A stretch of 64,000 bases of DNA from Microbacterium sp. EST19A (GTDB lineage Bacteria; Actinomycetota; Actinomycetes; Actinomycetales; Microbacteriaceae). The position numbers and the translations under genes were made by a program. This document shows positions 1-9,034 of the stretch, in pieces; the stretch's first letter is position 1, and the number at the start of each line of letters is the position of its first letter. Below the pieces are notes generated by a model, which saw nothing but the letters and a program-made list of their open reading frames with translations, was not told the DNA's origin and did no database searches. The stretch is taken from contig NZ_JAHXYZ010000001.1 in NCBI RefSeq assembly GCF_019969685.1, positions 248,001-312,000 on the forward strand, written 5' to 3'.

Positions 1-1419
1 CAGGACGCGCGTCATCCCGGGTGCGGCCTGCACGAGCTGCGTGACGATGGCGATGATCGAGAGCACCGCACCGACCACCTGCCCGAACGCCGCGTTGATG
101 GCGAGGAACTCCCCCGGTCCGGCGAGCGGTGGATCACTCAACCCGACGGCCGCGAAGAGCACGAGCGACCCGATGACGGGGAAGACCGCCAGGGTGACGT
201 TCATCAGGTTCTGCGCCCGGCGGACGTCGTTCTGCGCCGCGCGCCGCGCGCGGAACCGCTCGGCCCAGCGCTCGAACGCCTTCTCGTGCGCTCCCGCGAC
301 GCGCAGCTTGCTGATGCCGGTGACGAGCTCGAGCACGAGCCCGCTCAGCTGTCCCGCGGTCTCCTCCACGGCCTGCGAACGCCGCAGCTGGGCGCGGCTC
401 GAGATGACGACGAGCGCTGCGAGGACGGCGATCAGCAGCGTCGCGATCACCCCGAACACGATGCTGTAGAACCAGATGAGGCCGAGGCTCAGGACCGTGG
501 TCGCGACGCCGAGGAGCGCGACCACCGCGCCGCCGCCGACGACCTGCACGATGGTCTCCACGGATTGCATCCGGACTGCGAGGTCACCGGACGAGTAGCG
601 GCGGAAGAAAGTCGCGGGCAGCGAGAGCAGCCGATTCCAGACTGCGGCGACCAGGAAGGTGCTGACCCTCCCCTGCACGCGCAGCGCGGAGATCGCCGTG
701 GCCAGCTGCAGCAGAGCTCCGGCGAGCGCCGCCACGACGAGGGCGAGCGAGAGCTGCAGGAGGTCCGGCAGGTCCGCCTCCGGGATCACCGCCCCGACGA
801 TGCGGCCCGTCACGATCGGCACCGCGAGCGCGACGACGGCCGCCCCGAGAGCGACCGCCACCAGCCGGATGATGTCACGGCGCGAGGGGATCAGCGCGGC
901 ACGCAGCAGCGCCGGGAGCGTGACAGCTCCCTCGGGGAGGGGCCGGTACACGACGACGGCATCTTCGTCGATCGTCGCCGCGATCGTGGCGTCGACGAGC
1001 ACGCGCGCACGTGTCCGCGGATCGATCAGTTCGTACCGCGAGAGACCCCGAGGCAGCAGCGCGACCGGCGCACCGCCGTCGACGAGCCGCGCGAGCATCG
1101 GACCGGTGCCGTGCGTCCACCATCCGGCCGTCAGCCGCACCGGACGCGTGCGGACCCGGGCGAGCCGCGCGAGGGTCGAGACGCGATCCGCGCCGCCGGC
1201 GTCCGCGGGCATCGGCGTGAACGCCGCTCCGAGCGCCTTGATGATCACGGCGAACGCCGCGTCGAGAGGATCTCCCCCGGCGGTGCCGGCCGCGACCGGA
1301 TCCGGCGTGCCGACCAGCGAGCGGAGCTCGGCGAGAGCGTTCGCCATCGCCGACATCCGGCCCGCTCGTCGGGCGCGCACACGCGCGGCGCCGTGGAGCT
1401 CGCTGTCGTCGACGTTCAT
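1..1419 (-). CDS. NHLP-type bacteriocin export ABC transporter, permease/ATPase subunit (partial, 3' end outside window)
   Basis: Translating leftward from the ATG at 1419 gives 473 residues open to the window edge. An N-terminal soluble region of about 180 residues is followed by membrane segments with the fold of an exporter-type ABC permease (for example around residues 185-210 and 225-250, then the typical FFRRYSSGDLAVRMQS coupling region). The ATPase half lies outside the window. The ATG overlaps the stop of the C39-peptidase transporter (ATGA), so the two are translationally coupled. In NHLP clusters a second exporter-type ABC protein without a protease domain usually accompanies the peptidase-containing one, and both act in the cytoplasmic membrane in peptide export. 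The long soluble N-terminus matches that subfamily better than a generic exporter. Assignment to the RiPP locus is secure; the exact substrate is inferred. Confidence 0.85.
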   Translation of the reverse strand, partial: MNVDDSELHGAARVRARRAGRMSAMANALAELRSLVGTPDPVAAGTAGGDPLDAAFAVIIKALGAAFTPMPADAGGADRVSTLARLARVRTRPVRLTAGWWTHGTGPMLARLVDGGAPVALLPRGLSRYELIDPRTRARVLVDATIAATIDEDAVVVYRPLPEGAVTLPALLRAALIPSRRDIIRLVAVALGAAVVALAVPIVTGRIVGAVIPEADLPDLLQLSLALVVAALAGALLQLATAISALRVQGRVSTFLVAAVWNRLLSLPATFFRRYSSGDLAVRMQSVETIVQVVGGGAVVALLGVATTVLSLGLIWFYSIVFGVIATLLIAVLAALVVISSRAQLRRSQAVEETAGQLSGLVLELVTGISKLRVAGAHEKAFERWAERFRARRAAQNDVRRAQNLMNVTLAVFPVIGSLVLFAAVGLSDPPLAGPGEFLAINAAFGQVVGAVLSIIAIVTQLVQAAPGMTRVL

Positions 1420-3617
1420 CGGGCACCGCTCTCGGCCGAGAAGAGGAGGCTGTAGGGGCCGCCGCTGACGATCATCTCGTCGTGGGTCCCGCGTTCGACG
1501 ATGCGACCGCGATCCAGGACGATGATCTCGTCGCAGTCCCGGATCGTGCTCAGCCGGTGGGCCACGATCAGCGTCGTGCATCCGCGTCGGCGGATGTTCC
1601 GGTCGATGAGCTCCTCGGTCGTCGGGTCGAGGGCGCTCGTCGCCTCGTCGAGGATCAGGATGCTCGGCTCCGCGACGAGAGCGCGGGCGATCTCGAGCCG
1701 TTGCGCCTCACCGCCGCTGAAGTTCCCGCCGCTCTCGCGCACGTCGGCGGAGTAGCCGCCGGGTCGGCGAGCGATCTGCTCGTGGATCAGCGCGTCCTGC
1801 GCGGCGCCGACCACGCGCGCCGTGGGGACCGTCGCGTCCCAGAGCGTGAGGTTGTCGCGCACGGTGCCGCTGAACAGCCGGATGTCCTGGTCGACGAGGG
1901 CGACGGACGAGGTGATGGTATCGGCAGGCCATTCGTCGCGAGCACGGCCGTCGAAGAGGATCTCTCCGCTCCACGGCTCATGGAGTCCGGCGACGAGCCG
2001 ACTGATCGTCGACTTGCCGCTGCCGGAACCGCCCACGAGCGCCACCCGGCTTCCGGGGTGCACCGTGATGTCGACGGCATCCAGCAGCGGCGGCTCGAGA
2101 GGGCTGTAGCCGAACGTGACGGCGCGGAGCTCCACCATCCCGGTGAGCCGGATCTCGAGCTCCTCGGCTCTGAGGCGCTCACCCGCGTCGACCACCGGAT
2201 TCGCGAGCACATCGTCGAGCCGCGCGAGGTCGCCGCCGATCTCCTGCAGCGTTCCGCCGAGCTGCACGAAACGCCCGATCGGCTCGGTGGCCCGCCCCAT
2301 GAGGGTCTGGAACGCGATGAGGGTGCCGAGACTCAACGCGCCCGCGATCACCTCACGCCCGCCCCACCCCAGAATCGCCGCCGTCGTGAGGGCGGCGACC
2401 AGCGGGGGGACGATGGTCAGCGGCAACGAGGCCCACCCGAGCCGCTGCGTGCCGGAGACCGTCCGGGCATGCAGCCCCGTGATCTTGGTGAAGAGGTCCG
2501 ACTCACGACCGGCCGCCTTGATCGATTCGATGGAGCGGATGCCGCTCATCGCGCTTCCGAGCAGCAACCCGGCATCCTGCAGCATCCGGAGTACCTCGTC
2601 GCGACGGCGGGCGCCGACGAGGCGGAGGACGAGGACGTCGACAGCGATCCCGACGACCCCGAGCAGGGCGAGCCCCGGGCTGTAGCCGAACATGACGACG
2701 AAGTAGAACACGACCACGACCGAGTCGATGAGAGCGGTCGCCACCTCGCTCGACAGCAGCACGGCGACACGGTCGTTCCGGGGGACGCGCCCCGAGATCT
2801 CGCCTGGCGAGCGGGAGGCATGGAACCGGATCGGCAGTCGCAGGACATGCCACAGGAAGGAGCTCGAGCTCTGCAGCGAGAGCTTCGTCTCGAGCGCGAG
2901 GAGGTAGTGCTGCCGGAGGCCCGTGAGCAGTCCGATCGTCGCGGCGGCGCCCGCGAGCAGGGCGAGGATCGGCCAGATCGCGCCCGGCGTCTCGGCGACC
3001 AGCACCTGGTCCACGAACGCCTTCATCAGCACGGCGGTCGCCAGCCCCGGGATCACCAATGCGAGACCGGCGAGGACGACGTACAGCAGTCCGGACAGCG
3101 AGTTGCGCAGCCGTCGCCCGAGACTCGTCAGCAGGGGCGGCGGCTTCCCGCCCTTCACGAAGTCCACGCCCGGCTCGAGGCGCAGCACGACGCCCGTGAA
3201 GCCCTTGTCGAACTCGTCATCCGTGACCGTGCGCGAGCCCACCGCGGGATCCTTCAGGAACCAGCGGCCCGGCGCGTAGCCCTCGACGACGAGGAAGTGG
3301 TTGAAGTTCCAGAAGACGATCGCCGGCAGGGTTCCCGCACGCAGCTCGTCCGGCTCCTGCCGGAATCCCTTCGCCGTCATCCCGTACGTGCGTGCGGCCT
3401 TGACGATGCTGCTCGCCTTCACCCCGTCGCGGGACACCCCGCTCGTCTCCCGCAGCTCGTCCAGAGGCACCCAGCGGCCGTGGTGCGCGAGGACCATCCG
3501 CAGCGATGCCGCACCGCATTCCGCGGCCTCCATCTGGATCACCGTGGGCACCCGCTCGCGCCGCGCTCGGGGGAGGAGGGCCGCGGTGCGCCCGCTCGTC
3601 GTCTCGGTCTCGGTCAT
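1416..3617 (-). CDS. NHLP-type bacteriocin export transporter with C39 peptidase domain
   Basis: 733 residues with three domains. Residues 22-150 form a C39 peptidase with the catalytic triad visible: Cys34 in ECGAA, His107 in NFNHF and Asp123 in KDPA. Residues about 165-440 are the six-helix exporter permease. The C-terminal third is the ATPase with Walker A GGSGSGKST, signature FSGGEAQR and Walker B ILILDEATSALD, all intact. Family knowledge: such proteins cut leader peptides after a double-glycine-type site (GG, GA or GS) and export the mature peptide across the cytoplasmic membrane. The neighbouring precursor has the required VAGG site. Start ATG overlaps the stop of the HlyD-like gene (ATGA) and its own stop overlaps the next ABC gene, so three transport proteins should be made together. 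Confidence 0.95.
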   Translation of the reverse strand: MTETETTSGRTAALLPRARRERVPTVIQMEAAECGAASLRMVLAHHGRWVPLDELRETSGVSRDGVKASSIVKAARTYGMTAKGFRQEPDELRAGTLPAIVFWNFNHFLVVEGYAPGRWFLKDPAVGSRTVTDDEFDKGFTGVVLRLEPGVDFVKGGKPPPLLTSLGRRLRNSLSGLLYVVLAGLALVIPGLATAVLMKAFVDQVLVAETPGAIWPILALLAGAAATIGLLTGLRQHYLLALETKLSLQSSSSFLWHVLRLPIRFHASRSPGEISGRVPRNDRVAVLLSSEVATALIDSVVVVFYFVVMFGYSPGLALLGVVGIAVDVLVLRLVGARRRDEVLRMLQDAGLLLGSAMSGIRSIESIKAAGRESDLFTKITGLHARTVSGTQRLGWASLPLTIVPPLVAALTTAAILGWGGREVIAGALSLGTLIAFQTLMGRATEPIGRFVQLGGTLQEIGGDLARLDDVLANPVVDAGERLRAEELEIRLTGMVELRAVTFGYSPLEPPLLDAVDITVHPGSRVALVGGSGSGKSTISRLVAGLHEPWSGEILFDGRARDEWPADTITSSVALVDQDIRLFSGTVRDNLTLWDATVPTARVVGAAQDALIHEQIARRPGGYSADVRESGGNFSGGEAQRLEIARALVAEPSILILDEATSALDPTTEELIDRNIRRRGCTTLIVAHRLSTIRDCDEIIVLDRGRIVERGTHDEMIVSGGPYSLLFSAESGAR

Positions 3618-4432
3618 CCGCCGGCACGATCCGACGGGAAGAGAAGGGTGATCGGGGTCTGTGTGGCGATCGTCACCGTCGAGTTCACGAGCGTCCCCGC
3701 GCTCAGCTCTTCGGATGGCCCGGCACCGGAGGTCCAGGCGTAGCCGCTCGGCGTCTCGGCCGGGGTCAGGGCCACCTCGATCTGGAACACGGGCACGCCG
3801 CCCACGACGATGTTGGTGATGTCGTCGTTGTTCAGGAGCGCTCCGACGCCGGCGCGCGTGGCCGGATGGGTCCCGACCCTCGTGACCGTGCCGAGCAGCA
3901 GTCCGTAGTCCTCCGGCGCGACGGTCGTGACCGCGATCTGCACGGTCATCCCCGGCCGGATCGGCTGGCTCTCGGCCACCGGGATGAACAGGTACGACCG
4001 GAGCTCGTCCTCGGGCTGGATCGAGACCACTGTTCCGCCCGCCAGCACCGCATCGGTCGGGTACGCGAGCATCTCGACGACCTCGCCGCTCGCACTCGCC
4101 GGGACGGTGACCTCTCCCGTGGCGGTCGCGATCACGGCGACCGGGTCACCCTGCGACACCTGGTCCCCCTGCGAGACCAGCATCTCGGAGACGATGCCCT
4201 CCTCGGGCGAGAGGCTGTTCGAGCTGCCGGACGGCGTCGTCAGCACTCCTGCGGCGGGAACGGTCGTCTGCACGGTGCCGAGGAAGCACCAGGCGACGAA
4301 TCCGGCCAGCACGAGCCCCACGGCGCCGAGCGCGATCCAGCCTGCGGGACGCACCAGGCGCACCTCGGTGTCGAGCTGCTCCGGGCTGGACAGATGCCCC
4401 ATCGCGCTCGCCCGGTAGACGGGTGAACTCAC
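3614..4432 (-). CDS. HlyD-like NHLP bacteriocin system secretion protein
   Basis: 272 residues from a GTG preceded by AGGAGG about seven bases upstream, which decides this start over the much longer open frame. One membrane segment (residues about 31-53) is followed by a lipoyl/hairpin-like region with the repeated EMLVSQGDQVSQGDPVAVI and SGEVVEMLAYPTDAVLAGG patterns seen in membrane-fusion (adaptor) proteins, then a beta-rich C-terminus. It should sit in the cytoplasmic membrane facing outward and assist the two ABC exporters. Its stop overlaps the start of the C39 transporter by four bases (ATGA). It lies 113 bp downstream of the SagB-type gene, the only sizeable gap inside the operon, and with its own strong ribosome binding site. 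Confidence 0.88.
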   Translation of the reverse strand: MSSPVYRASAMGHLSSPEQLDTEVRLVRPAGWIALGAVGLVLAGFVAWCFLGTVQTTVPAAGVLTTPSGSSNSLSPEEGIVSEMLVSQGDQVSQGDPVAVIATATGEVTVPASASGEVVEMLAYPTDAVLAGGTVVSIQPEDELRSYLFIPVAESQPIRPGMTVQIAVTTVAPEDYGLLLGTVTRVGTHPATRAGVGALLNNDDITNIVVGGVPVFQIEVALTPAETPSGYAWTSGAGPSEELSAGTLVNSTVTIATQTPITLLFPSDRAGG

Positions 4433-4545
4433 CGTGCCCTCCTGTCCTGTGCGCTTCTGATCGGCGTCTCGCGCCCCGACAGCCCACGATCGCAGTGCGA
4501 CGGTTCGCGGGCCATAGACCCAGGTCCCATCCGGCGCACGGGGCG

Positions 4546-5934
4546 TCAGGCACCGAGCATGAGCTCGCCCACGGAGGGCTCCTCGAGCGGATCCGTGCCG
4601 GCGGCGGTGGCGAAGGCCTCGCTGTCGCCACCGCCCAGCGGACAGCTCCCGAGCCCCATCGCGGTGGCCACCAGCTGCATGGACTGGTAGACGACGCCGA
4701 CGTTCTTCAGGAGGAGCGCGTAGGCGATGCCCTCGTACTTCCAGGACAATCGGGCGACGTCGGCGGCGAGGATCACGAGCACGGGCGGAACCCCCGGGGC
4801 ACCGGAGGCGCGACGGGCGTCGTCGAGGAGCCGGGCGACGAGCGGTCCGGCGGGTGTCACGAGATCCAGCCGGTGGCCGACCGAGTCGTAGCGGTAGAGC
4901 CCGGCGTCGATGCCCTCGCAGGCCGACACCGCCAGGTAGGTGATGAGTTCGCTGATTCCGCCCGCTGCCGGATGCGGGCGGTCCAGTCGGGGGTAGTCGT
5001 GCGGTTCCGGCCCGGCCGCGATCTCTCGGCGGACCCGCACGGTGCGGAACAGGAACTCGCCGAGACGAGGGAGGTCGAGCGGTCCCAGAGCACGGCGCGA
5101 TGTCCGCTCCTCCATCACCCGCGCGAGCGGCACGTCCTCCGCCAGGAGCGCGGCCAGATCCGGGCGCGGCAGGGCGACGCCGCTCGATCCCGCGGTGTGG
5201 CGGAGCGCGCGGGGCGCCGGACACACGTCGGCGAACCGGAACGTCGCGCCGCCGGGGCGGTCTCCCCGTGCGCCGCGCGAGCGGACATGCAGCCGCAGGT
5301 CGTGCGGCTCCCACGGCGCCTGAACGGGGTCGCGATCCTCCCGCGCGAGGCCGTCCTGATGGACCTCGACCAGGAGACCCGCGGCGCGGAGGTCGGCCGC
5401 GAGGTCGGCATCCGCCTGCAGGTCGTCGGATGCCACCGCCCGATCAGCGAACCGCAGCACGGTCGCGGCCGCGCCGAGTGAGAGCTCCACACGCATCGAC
5501 GCGATCGGCGACTCCAGCACGATGGCATCGCCCTGACGGGCCAGCGACGCGAAACGCGACAGTCGCAGCCGCCCCGACGACGACGCCGGTGCATGGGCGA
5601 GATCGGGGGCGTCGGCGTGGACCGGGACGAAGACCGCCTGAGGCGAACCGTCTTGGGCGAAGCGTCGGAAGTCGATGAGCCCGCTCTCGATGGCTCGTCG
5701 GCTCCAGCGCAGCCACCGTGCGAGTCCGAGCGCGCCGCTCTCCTCTGCCACCGCGTCGAGCGTCGCCGCATCCGCCGGACCGGTGCGGAGAAGATCGAAC
5801 GCTCGACGTTCCGGCGTTCCCGGGCGCGGCACGGCCATGGCCGACCGCGAGCCCACCAGGACGGATGCATCGCCGTGCTCCGCCGGAGCCGCGATCACCT
5901 CGCCGCGGAGCGCGACGTGAACCGGCCCGTTCAC
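4546..5934 (-). CDS. SagB-type FMN dehydrogenase for thiazole/oxazole-modified peptides
   Basis: 462 residues. The C-terminal half (about 265-462) is a nitroreductase-fold FMN domain with the opening MEERTSRR, the HPAAGGISEL segment and the Lys399-Tyr400 pair followed by EGIAYALLLKNVG, which corresponds to the Lys-Tyr motif needed by azoline dehydrogenases such as McbC. The N-terminal half resembles the extra leader-recognition-like region of long SagB/ThcOx proteins. Role: FMN-dependent oxidation of azolines, made by the YcaO protein, to azoles. Start is the GTG whose first bases overlap the YcaO stop (GTGA); no good Shine-Dalgarno is visible, so coupling to the upstream gene is likely. Confidence 0.88.
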   Translation of the reverse strand: MNGPVHVALRGEVIAAPAEHGDASVLVGSRSAMAVPRPGTPERRAFDLLRTGPADAATLDAVAEESGALGLARWLRWSRRAIESGLIDFRRFAQDGSPQAVFVPVHADAPDLAHAPASSSGRLRLSRFASLARQGDAIVLESPIASMRVELSLGAAATVLRFADRAVASDDLQADADLAADLRAAGLLVEVHQDGLAREDRDPVQAPWEPHDLRLHVRSRGARGDRPGGATFRFADVCPAPRALRHTAGSSGVALPRPDLAALLAEDVPLARVMEERTSRRALGPLDLPRLGEFLFRTVRVRREIAAGPEPHDYPRLDRPHPAAGGISELITYLAVSACEGIDAGLYRYDSVGHRLDLVTPAGPLVARLLDDARRASGAPGVPPVLVILAADVARLSWKYEGIAYALLLKNVGVVYQSMQLVATAMGLGSCPLGGGDSEAFATAAGTDPLEEPSVGELMLGA

Positions 5935-8207
5935 AGGAAGAAGGGGATGGGGTTGAGCTGCGCCGGGGTGTTCGGCCGGTCGAGCCAGCCGAGCTGCACG
6001 GGCACGTCGTAGAGGCGTCCCGGGGCGAGCCTCGACCAGAACGGCCGCAGGCCCGGCACGAACACCCGAGCGACCGGCAGGCCGATGTCGCGACGGGTCT
6101 GATCGAGCACGAGAAGAGACATTCCCGCGCGCTCGACCCGCTCACGGCAGAGGCGCACGTCTTCGGCGAGGTCGGCGCCCACGAGGCTCGGATGATCTTC
6201 GAGTCGCCACGGCGAAGCGGCGGGATCAGGGGTGAAGTGCGGCTGGTTCTCGAGCGTCGCCGTGCGCAGCCAGGCACCCAGTTCCTCATCGGTGTCCAGG
6301 AACGCGGGGTCATCGAGGTGCTCATCCGTCGTCGACATCTGCCCGATCTCACCGAGAGCCCGCGTGATCGCGATGCGCGGGTCGAGATGCGCGCCGAAAC
6401 CCATGAGCAGCGCCTCGGGTGAGCCGGCGGCGCGGCGGGAGAGCGCCGCGAAGGTGGGGATCCCCAGATCCGTCGTGAGGTCGATCGCCCAGACCTCGCG
6501 CCCCTTCGCGGCGTACTCCCGCACCGTGCCGTCGATCCACGGGTCCTCGAAGCTCCCGAGATCGACGGCTGGCCGGCGGACGCGGTTGTACCACCACATC
6601 GCGACGCCGTCGCGTTCCACGAGCTCGAAGAACCCCTGCAGGATCGCCTCGGTGAGCGTGTTCCCCGCAGCGCAGCCGTTGGAGTTCGAAGAGATCCCCA
6701 TCTCCCTCGCTCCCGCGGTGCCGTAGAAGCAGAGCGCTGTGGGCAGCAGCACCTCGCGGTCGTCGGTGAGGGACCAGACCGGCGTCCAGTCGATCACCGC
6801 CTCCTCGTCGAAGCGCGCGGGAACGCGGTTGAACCACCCGGCATCCGGGCGCGGCGCCGCATCCAGCTGGTGCTCGCTGAAGAGCATGATGCGGTTGGGG
6901 TGCAGGGCACGGTCGCCGAGACCGCGCAGACTCCCCCGCACCACGGGCTCCTCGCCGTGGCGCGTGGACGAGTACCGCTCGAGTGCCTCCGCCAGCGCGC
7001 CGGTGCGCGCCTGCTCTCTCGTCGCGCCCTTGCCCGCGGACCGCGCGCGGACCGTCATCTTCAGGGTCAGGAGGTCTTCGGGTTCGAGACCGAGATTGGA
7101 GCCGGCGTACCAGACGTGGATGCCGTCGTACCGGGTCGGCTGCTCCTCGAGTTCGGCGACCGCTCCCGATATCGCGCTGACGTGGTGCCGGAACCGTCGG
7201 TACGTCTCCTCGGGCGGCGCGGTGCGCAGCCCGCCGCCGTCATCGGTGCGCGCTCGTTCCGGCATCGGCCGCACGCGCGGATCCCCCGGCAGCGTCGGTT
7301 CGCCGCACGCGGGGCACTGCGGGCGGCGCACGACCACGTGGCGGGACGTCGACCAGTCCGCGACAGCCAGGCGGAGGATGCCGGCCGAGCCCGGAGGCGC
7401 ATCGTCGACCGCGACCGGAAGGATGCCCCGCAGCAGCTTCGCGGCTTCGAGGGCGACGAGGCGCCCGACCGACGCCGCCGATCGCGCGGTGGAGAGCATC
7501 GGGACGGTGAGCGCGGAGCCGTCGGACGCACGGAGCACGGCATGGAGCCGCCGGCGCATGCGGCGCCGGTTCATCAGACATTCCCAGCACGCGGTCGTAC
7601 CTGGCCGGAAGAACGGGCCGATCCAGACGTCGAGGGCATCGGGGCGCACGAGGAGCCAGGGCACCCCCGCCTCCAGACCCGACAGGTTGATCCGCTCGAG
7701 CACGGGATCGGTGTAGTCCTCCGCCACCACCAGCCGGAGATCCGAGACGACGGCGAGGAACGCGGACGGATCACGGGACACGTGGACGACGGCGGCGTCG
7801 TCGCGAAGCTCCTGCGCGATGACCTCCAGCACGTCGTCCGGCACGCCGGCCGTCGCGAAGACCGCGACGCCGTGCCGCGCGCGTCGGCCATCATCCCCGC
7901 CGAGTTCGGCCCAGAACGCCCGCTCCCGAGCAGCGGCGCGGTCGGTGCCCGGCGCGATCACGCCGCGCCGGTGCAACTGGTGGATCGCGAACAGCACCCG
8001 TTCGGGCGCATGCGTACGACCGATCATCTCGACGATCTCGTCCGACGTGCGCGTGCCGTCGACGAGCTCGATGACCGCCTCGAGCACCGCACCGCGCAGC
8101 AGCGACGACTCCTCGCCCCGCAGCACGACCACGCCTGCCCCGTCGAGAACCTGCACGCTGACGCGAGGATCGAGGGCCCAGGGCGGCGCATCGCGCGTGT
8201 CGACCAT
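5931..8207 (-). CDS. Fused E1-like/YcaO TOMM cyclodehydratase
   Basis: 758 residues from ATG 8207. The N-terminal ~390 residues form the leader-binding, E1-like module with a zinc-type CWEC (about 207) and CPAC (about 298) pair; the rest is a YcaO domain with SAGKGATREQA...EALERYS and the SNGCAAGNTLTEA...ELVERDG block that binds ATP and Mg. The C-terminus ends NPIPFFL, a short version of the proline-rich YcaO tail. Reaction: ATP-dependent cyclodehydration of Ser, Thr or Cys side chains onto the peptide backbone, giving azolines. An ATG at 8288 is in frame but lies inside the hairpin that follows the precursor gene, so I prefer 8207, which is preceded by the weak GGAACGGA. Followed directly by the SagB-type gene (GTGA overlap). 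Confidence 0.92.
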   Translation of the reverse strand: MVDTRDAPPWALDPRVSVQVLDGAGVVVLRGEESSLLRGAVLEAVIELVDGTRTSDEIVEMIGRTHAPERVLFAIHQLHRRGVIAPGTDRAAARERAFWAELGGDDGRRARHGVAVFATAGVPDDVLEVIAQELRDDAAVVHVSRDPSAFLAVVSDLRLVVAEDYTDPVLERINLSGLEAGVPWLLVRPDALDVWIGPFFRPGTTACWECLMNRRRMRRRLHAVLRASDGSALTVPMLSTARSAASVGRLVALEAAKLLRGILPVAVDDAPPGSAGILRLAVADWSTSRHVVVRRPQCPACGEPTLPGDPRVRPMPERARTDDGGGLRTAPPEETYRRFRHHVSAISGAVAELEEQPTRYDGIHVWYAGSNLGLEPEDLLTLKMTVRARSAGKGATREQARTGALAEALERYSSTRHGEEPVVRGSLRGLGDRALHPNRIMLFSEHQLDAAPRPDAGWFNRVPARFDEEAVIDWTPVWSLTDDREVLLPTALCFYGTAGAREMGISSNSNGCAAGNTLTEAILQGFFELVERDGVAMWWYNRVRRPAVDLGSFEDPWIDGTVREYAAKGREVWAIDLTTDLGIPTFAALSRRAAGSPEALLMGFGAHLDPRIAITRALGEIGQMSTTDEHLDDPAFLDTDEELGAWLRTATLENQPHFTPDPAASPWRLEDHPSLVGADLAEDVRLCRERVERAGMSLLVLDQTRRDIGLPVARVFVPGLRPFWSRLAPGRLYDVPVQLGWLDRPNTPAQLNPIPFFL

Positions 8208-8239
8208 CGGATGTCCGTTCCGTCGAAGACCGAGAAGAA

Positions 8240-8305
8240 GGGCGGACGATGATCGCCGTGCCATGGGCGCCCCCGCGCACCACGTCACGGCGACATCGTC
8301 CGCCC
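8240..8305 (-). terminator. Attenuating hairpin between precursor and modification genes
   Basis: On the leftward transcript a 20-nt arm (8305-8286) pairs with a 21-nt arm (8260-8240) apart from one bulged base, around a 25-nt loop, and is followed by the pyrimidine-rich TTCTTCTCGGTCTT. It lies just after the precursor stop and before the YcaO start. A partial terminator or processing hairpin here would leave much more precursor mRNA than enzyme mRNA, as is common in peptide natural-product operons. Confidence 0.75.
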
Positions 8306-8323
8306 CCGGCGAGTTCCCTGCTG

Positions 8324-8614
8324 CTACTTGCCGAGCCGCTTGTAGTCCTCGGGCGTCGACAGCGTCGGGTACCAGAACGCGGTGCCGCCCGCGACCGAGT
8401 CGAGCGCGTCGTCGGAGAGTTCGCTCGGACGGGCAGGCAGGGTGAGGTTGATCACGTCAGCGGTGTCCTCATTGATGACGATGCTCTTGCCTGCCGGCAG
8501 TTCGACGCCCTCCGCCAGGAGGGTCGCACCCGGGTCGGCGATGAGCCGGGCGCGGAAGCCGTCGTCGGCCCAGGCCTTGGCAATGATCTTGGCGTATTCG
8601 TTCTGGTCGGACAT
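8324..8614 (-). CDS. NHLP-leader RiPP precursor peptide
   Basis: 96 residues. Residues 1-77 match a nitrile-hydratase-like leader peptide: EYAKIIAKAWADDGFRARL, DPGATLLAEGVELP and the end LSDDALDSVAGG. The proposed cut after Gly77 releases a 19-residue core, TAFWYPTLSTPEDYKRLGK. The core contains Thr (78, 84, 87) and Ser (86) but no Cys, so the YcaO/SagB pair could install only oxazole or methyloxazole rings, most likely in the PTLSTP stretch. Start ATG 8614 has GAGAGG a few bases upstream and the protein begins as NHLP precursors usually do. It is the first gene of the leftward RiPP operon. Confidence 0.92.
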   Translation of the reverse strand: MSDQNEYAKIIAKAWADDGFRARLIADPGATLLAEGVELPAGKSIVINEDTADVINLTLPARPSELSDDALDSVAGGTAFWYPTLSTPEDYKRLGK

Positions 8615-8866
8615 GAGAACCTCTCGTTCGATATGAGTCGGATGCTCGAGCACGGAGGGATCCCCGCTCGATGTCTCAACGATCCCGGTTCCGCGCGGGT
8701 ACGACCATGGACCTGAATCCCCTGTCCTGACGTGCACGCACCGAGGGTGCGGCATCCGGTGGAAGGGGCGACCTGCGTCCATGGTGCGTCCTCGTCGCGC
8801 CGACGCAGCATGGTCTGACCAGCCCGCGAGCCCCGCCCGGCCGGTGTGTGGTGAAGGGAGGAAACG

Positions 8867-9019
8867 GTGACCGAGCACAAGAAGGAGAAGCCGATCCCCG
8901 CGTCCGATCCGCTCACCAATGAACAGCTGGACGAAGTGGCCGGTGCGAGCATCCGCTCTCCCCTGCCCGACGCGGACCTGCTGAAGCCCTATCCGCCCTG
9001 GCCGGGGACAACCCGATGA
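8867..9019 (+). CDS. Probable second precursor peptide with short double-glycine-type leader
   Basis: A 50-codon gene starting at GTG 8867 with a strong GGGAGG seven bases upstream. Residues 16-27 read LTNEQLDEVAGA, very close to the end of the NHLP leader next door (LSDDALDSVAGG) and to the leaders of class II bacteriocins that C39 peptidases cut after GG or GA. The predicted mature part is about 23 residues and ends PYPPWPGTTR; like the other core it is rich in Pro and aromatics, with Ser and Thr but no Cys. It diverges from the main operon (252 bp spacer) and is followed 15 bp later by a small membrane protein that could be its immunity protein. I recognise no family; the call rests on the leader motif, ribosome binding site and position. 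Confidence 0.7.
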   Translation: MTEHKKEKPIPASDPLTNEQLDEVAGASIRSPLPDADLLKPYPPWPGTTR

Positions 9020-9034
9020 AATGGAGCCAACAGA

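Noticed and set aside
1482..3743. Long open frame of 753 codons on the + strand opposite the C39 transporter
   Set aside because: Composition (Asp/Arg/Gly/Glu-rich, no domains) is that of an antisense shadow in high-GC DNA; the minus-strand frame has a full set of peptidase and ATPase motifs.
8205..8288. Longer N-terminus of the YcaO protein from ATG 8288
   Set aside because: The added 27 residues are encoded inside the strong hairpin after the precursor gene and look unlike the family; 8207 is preferred.
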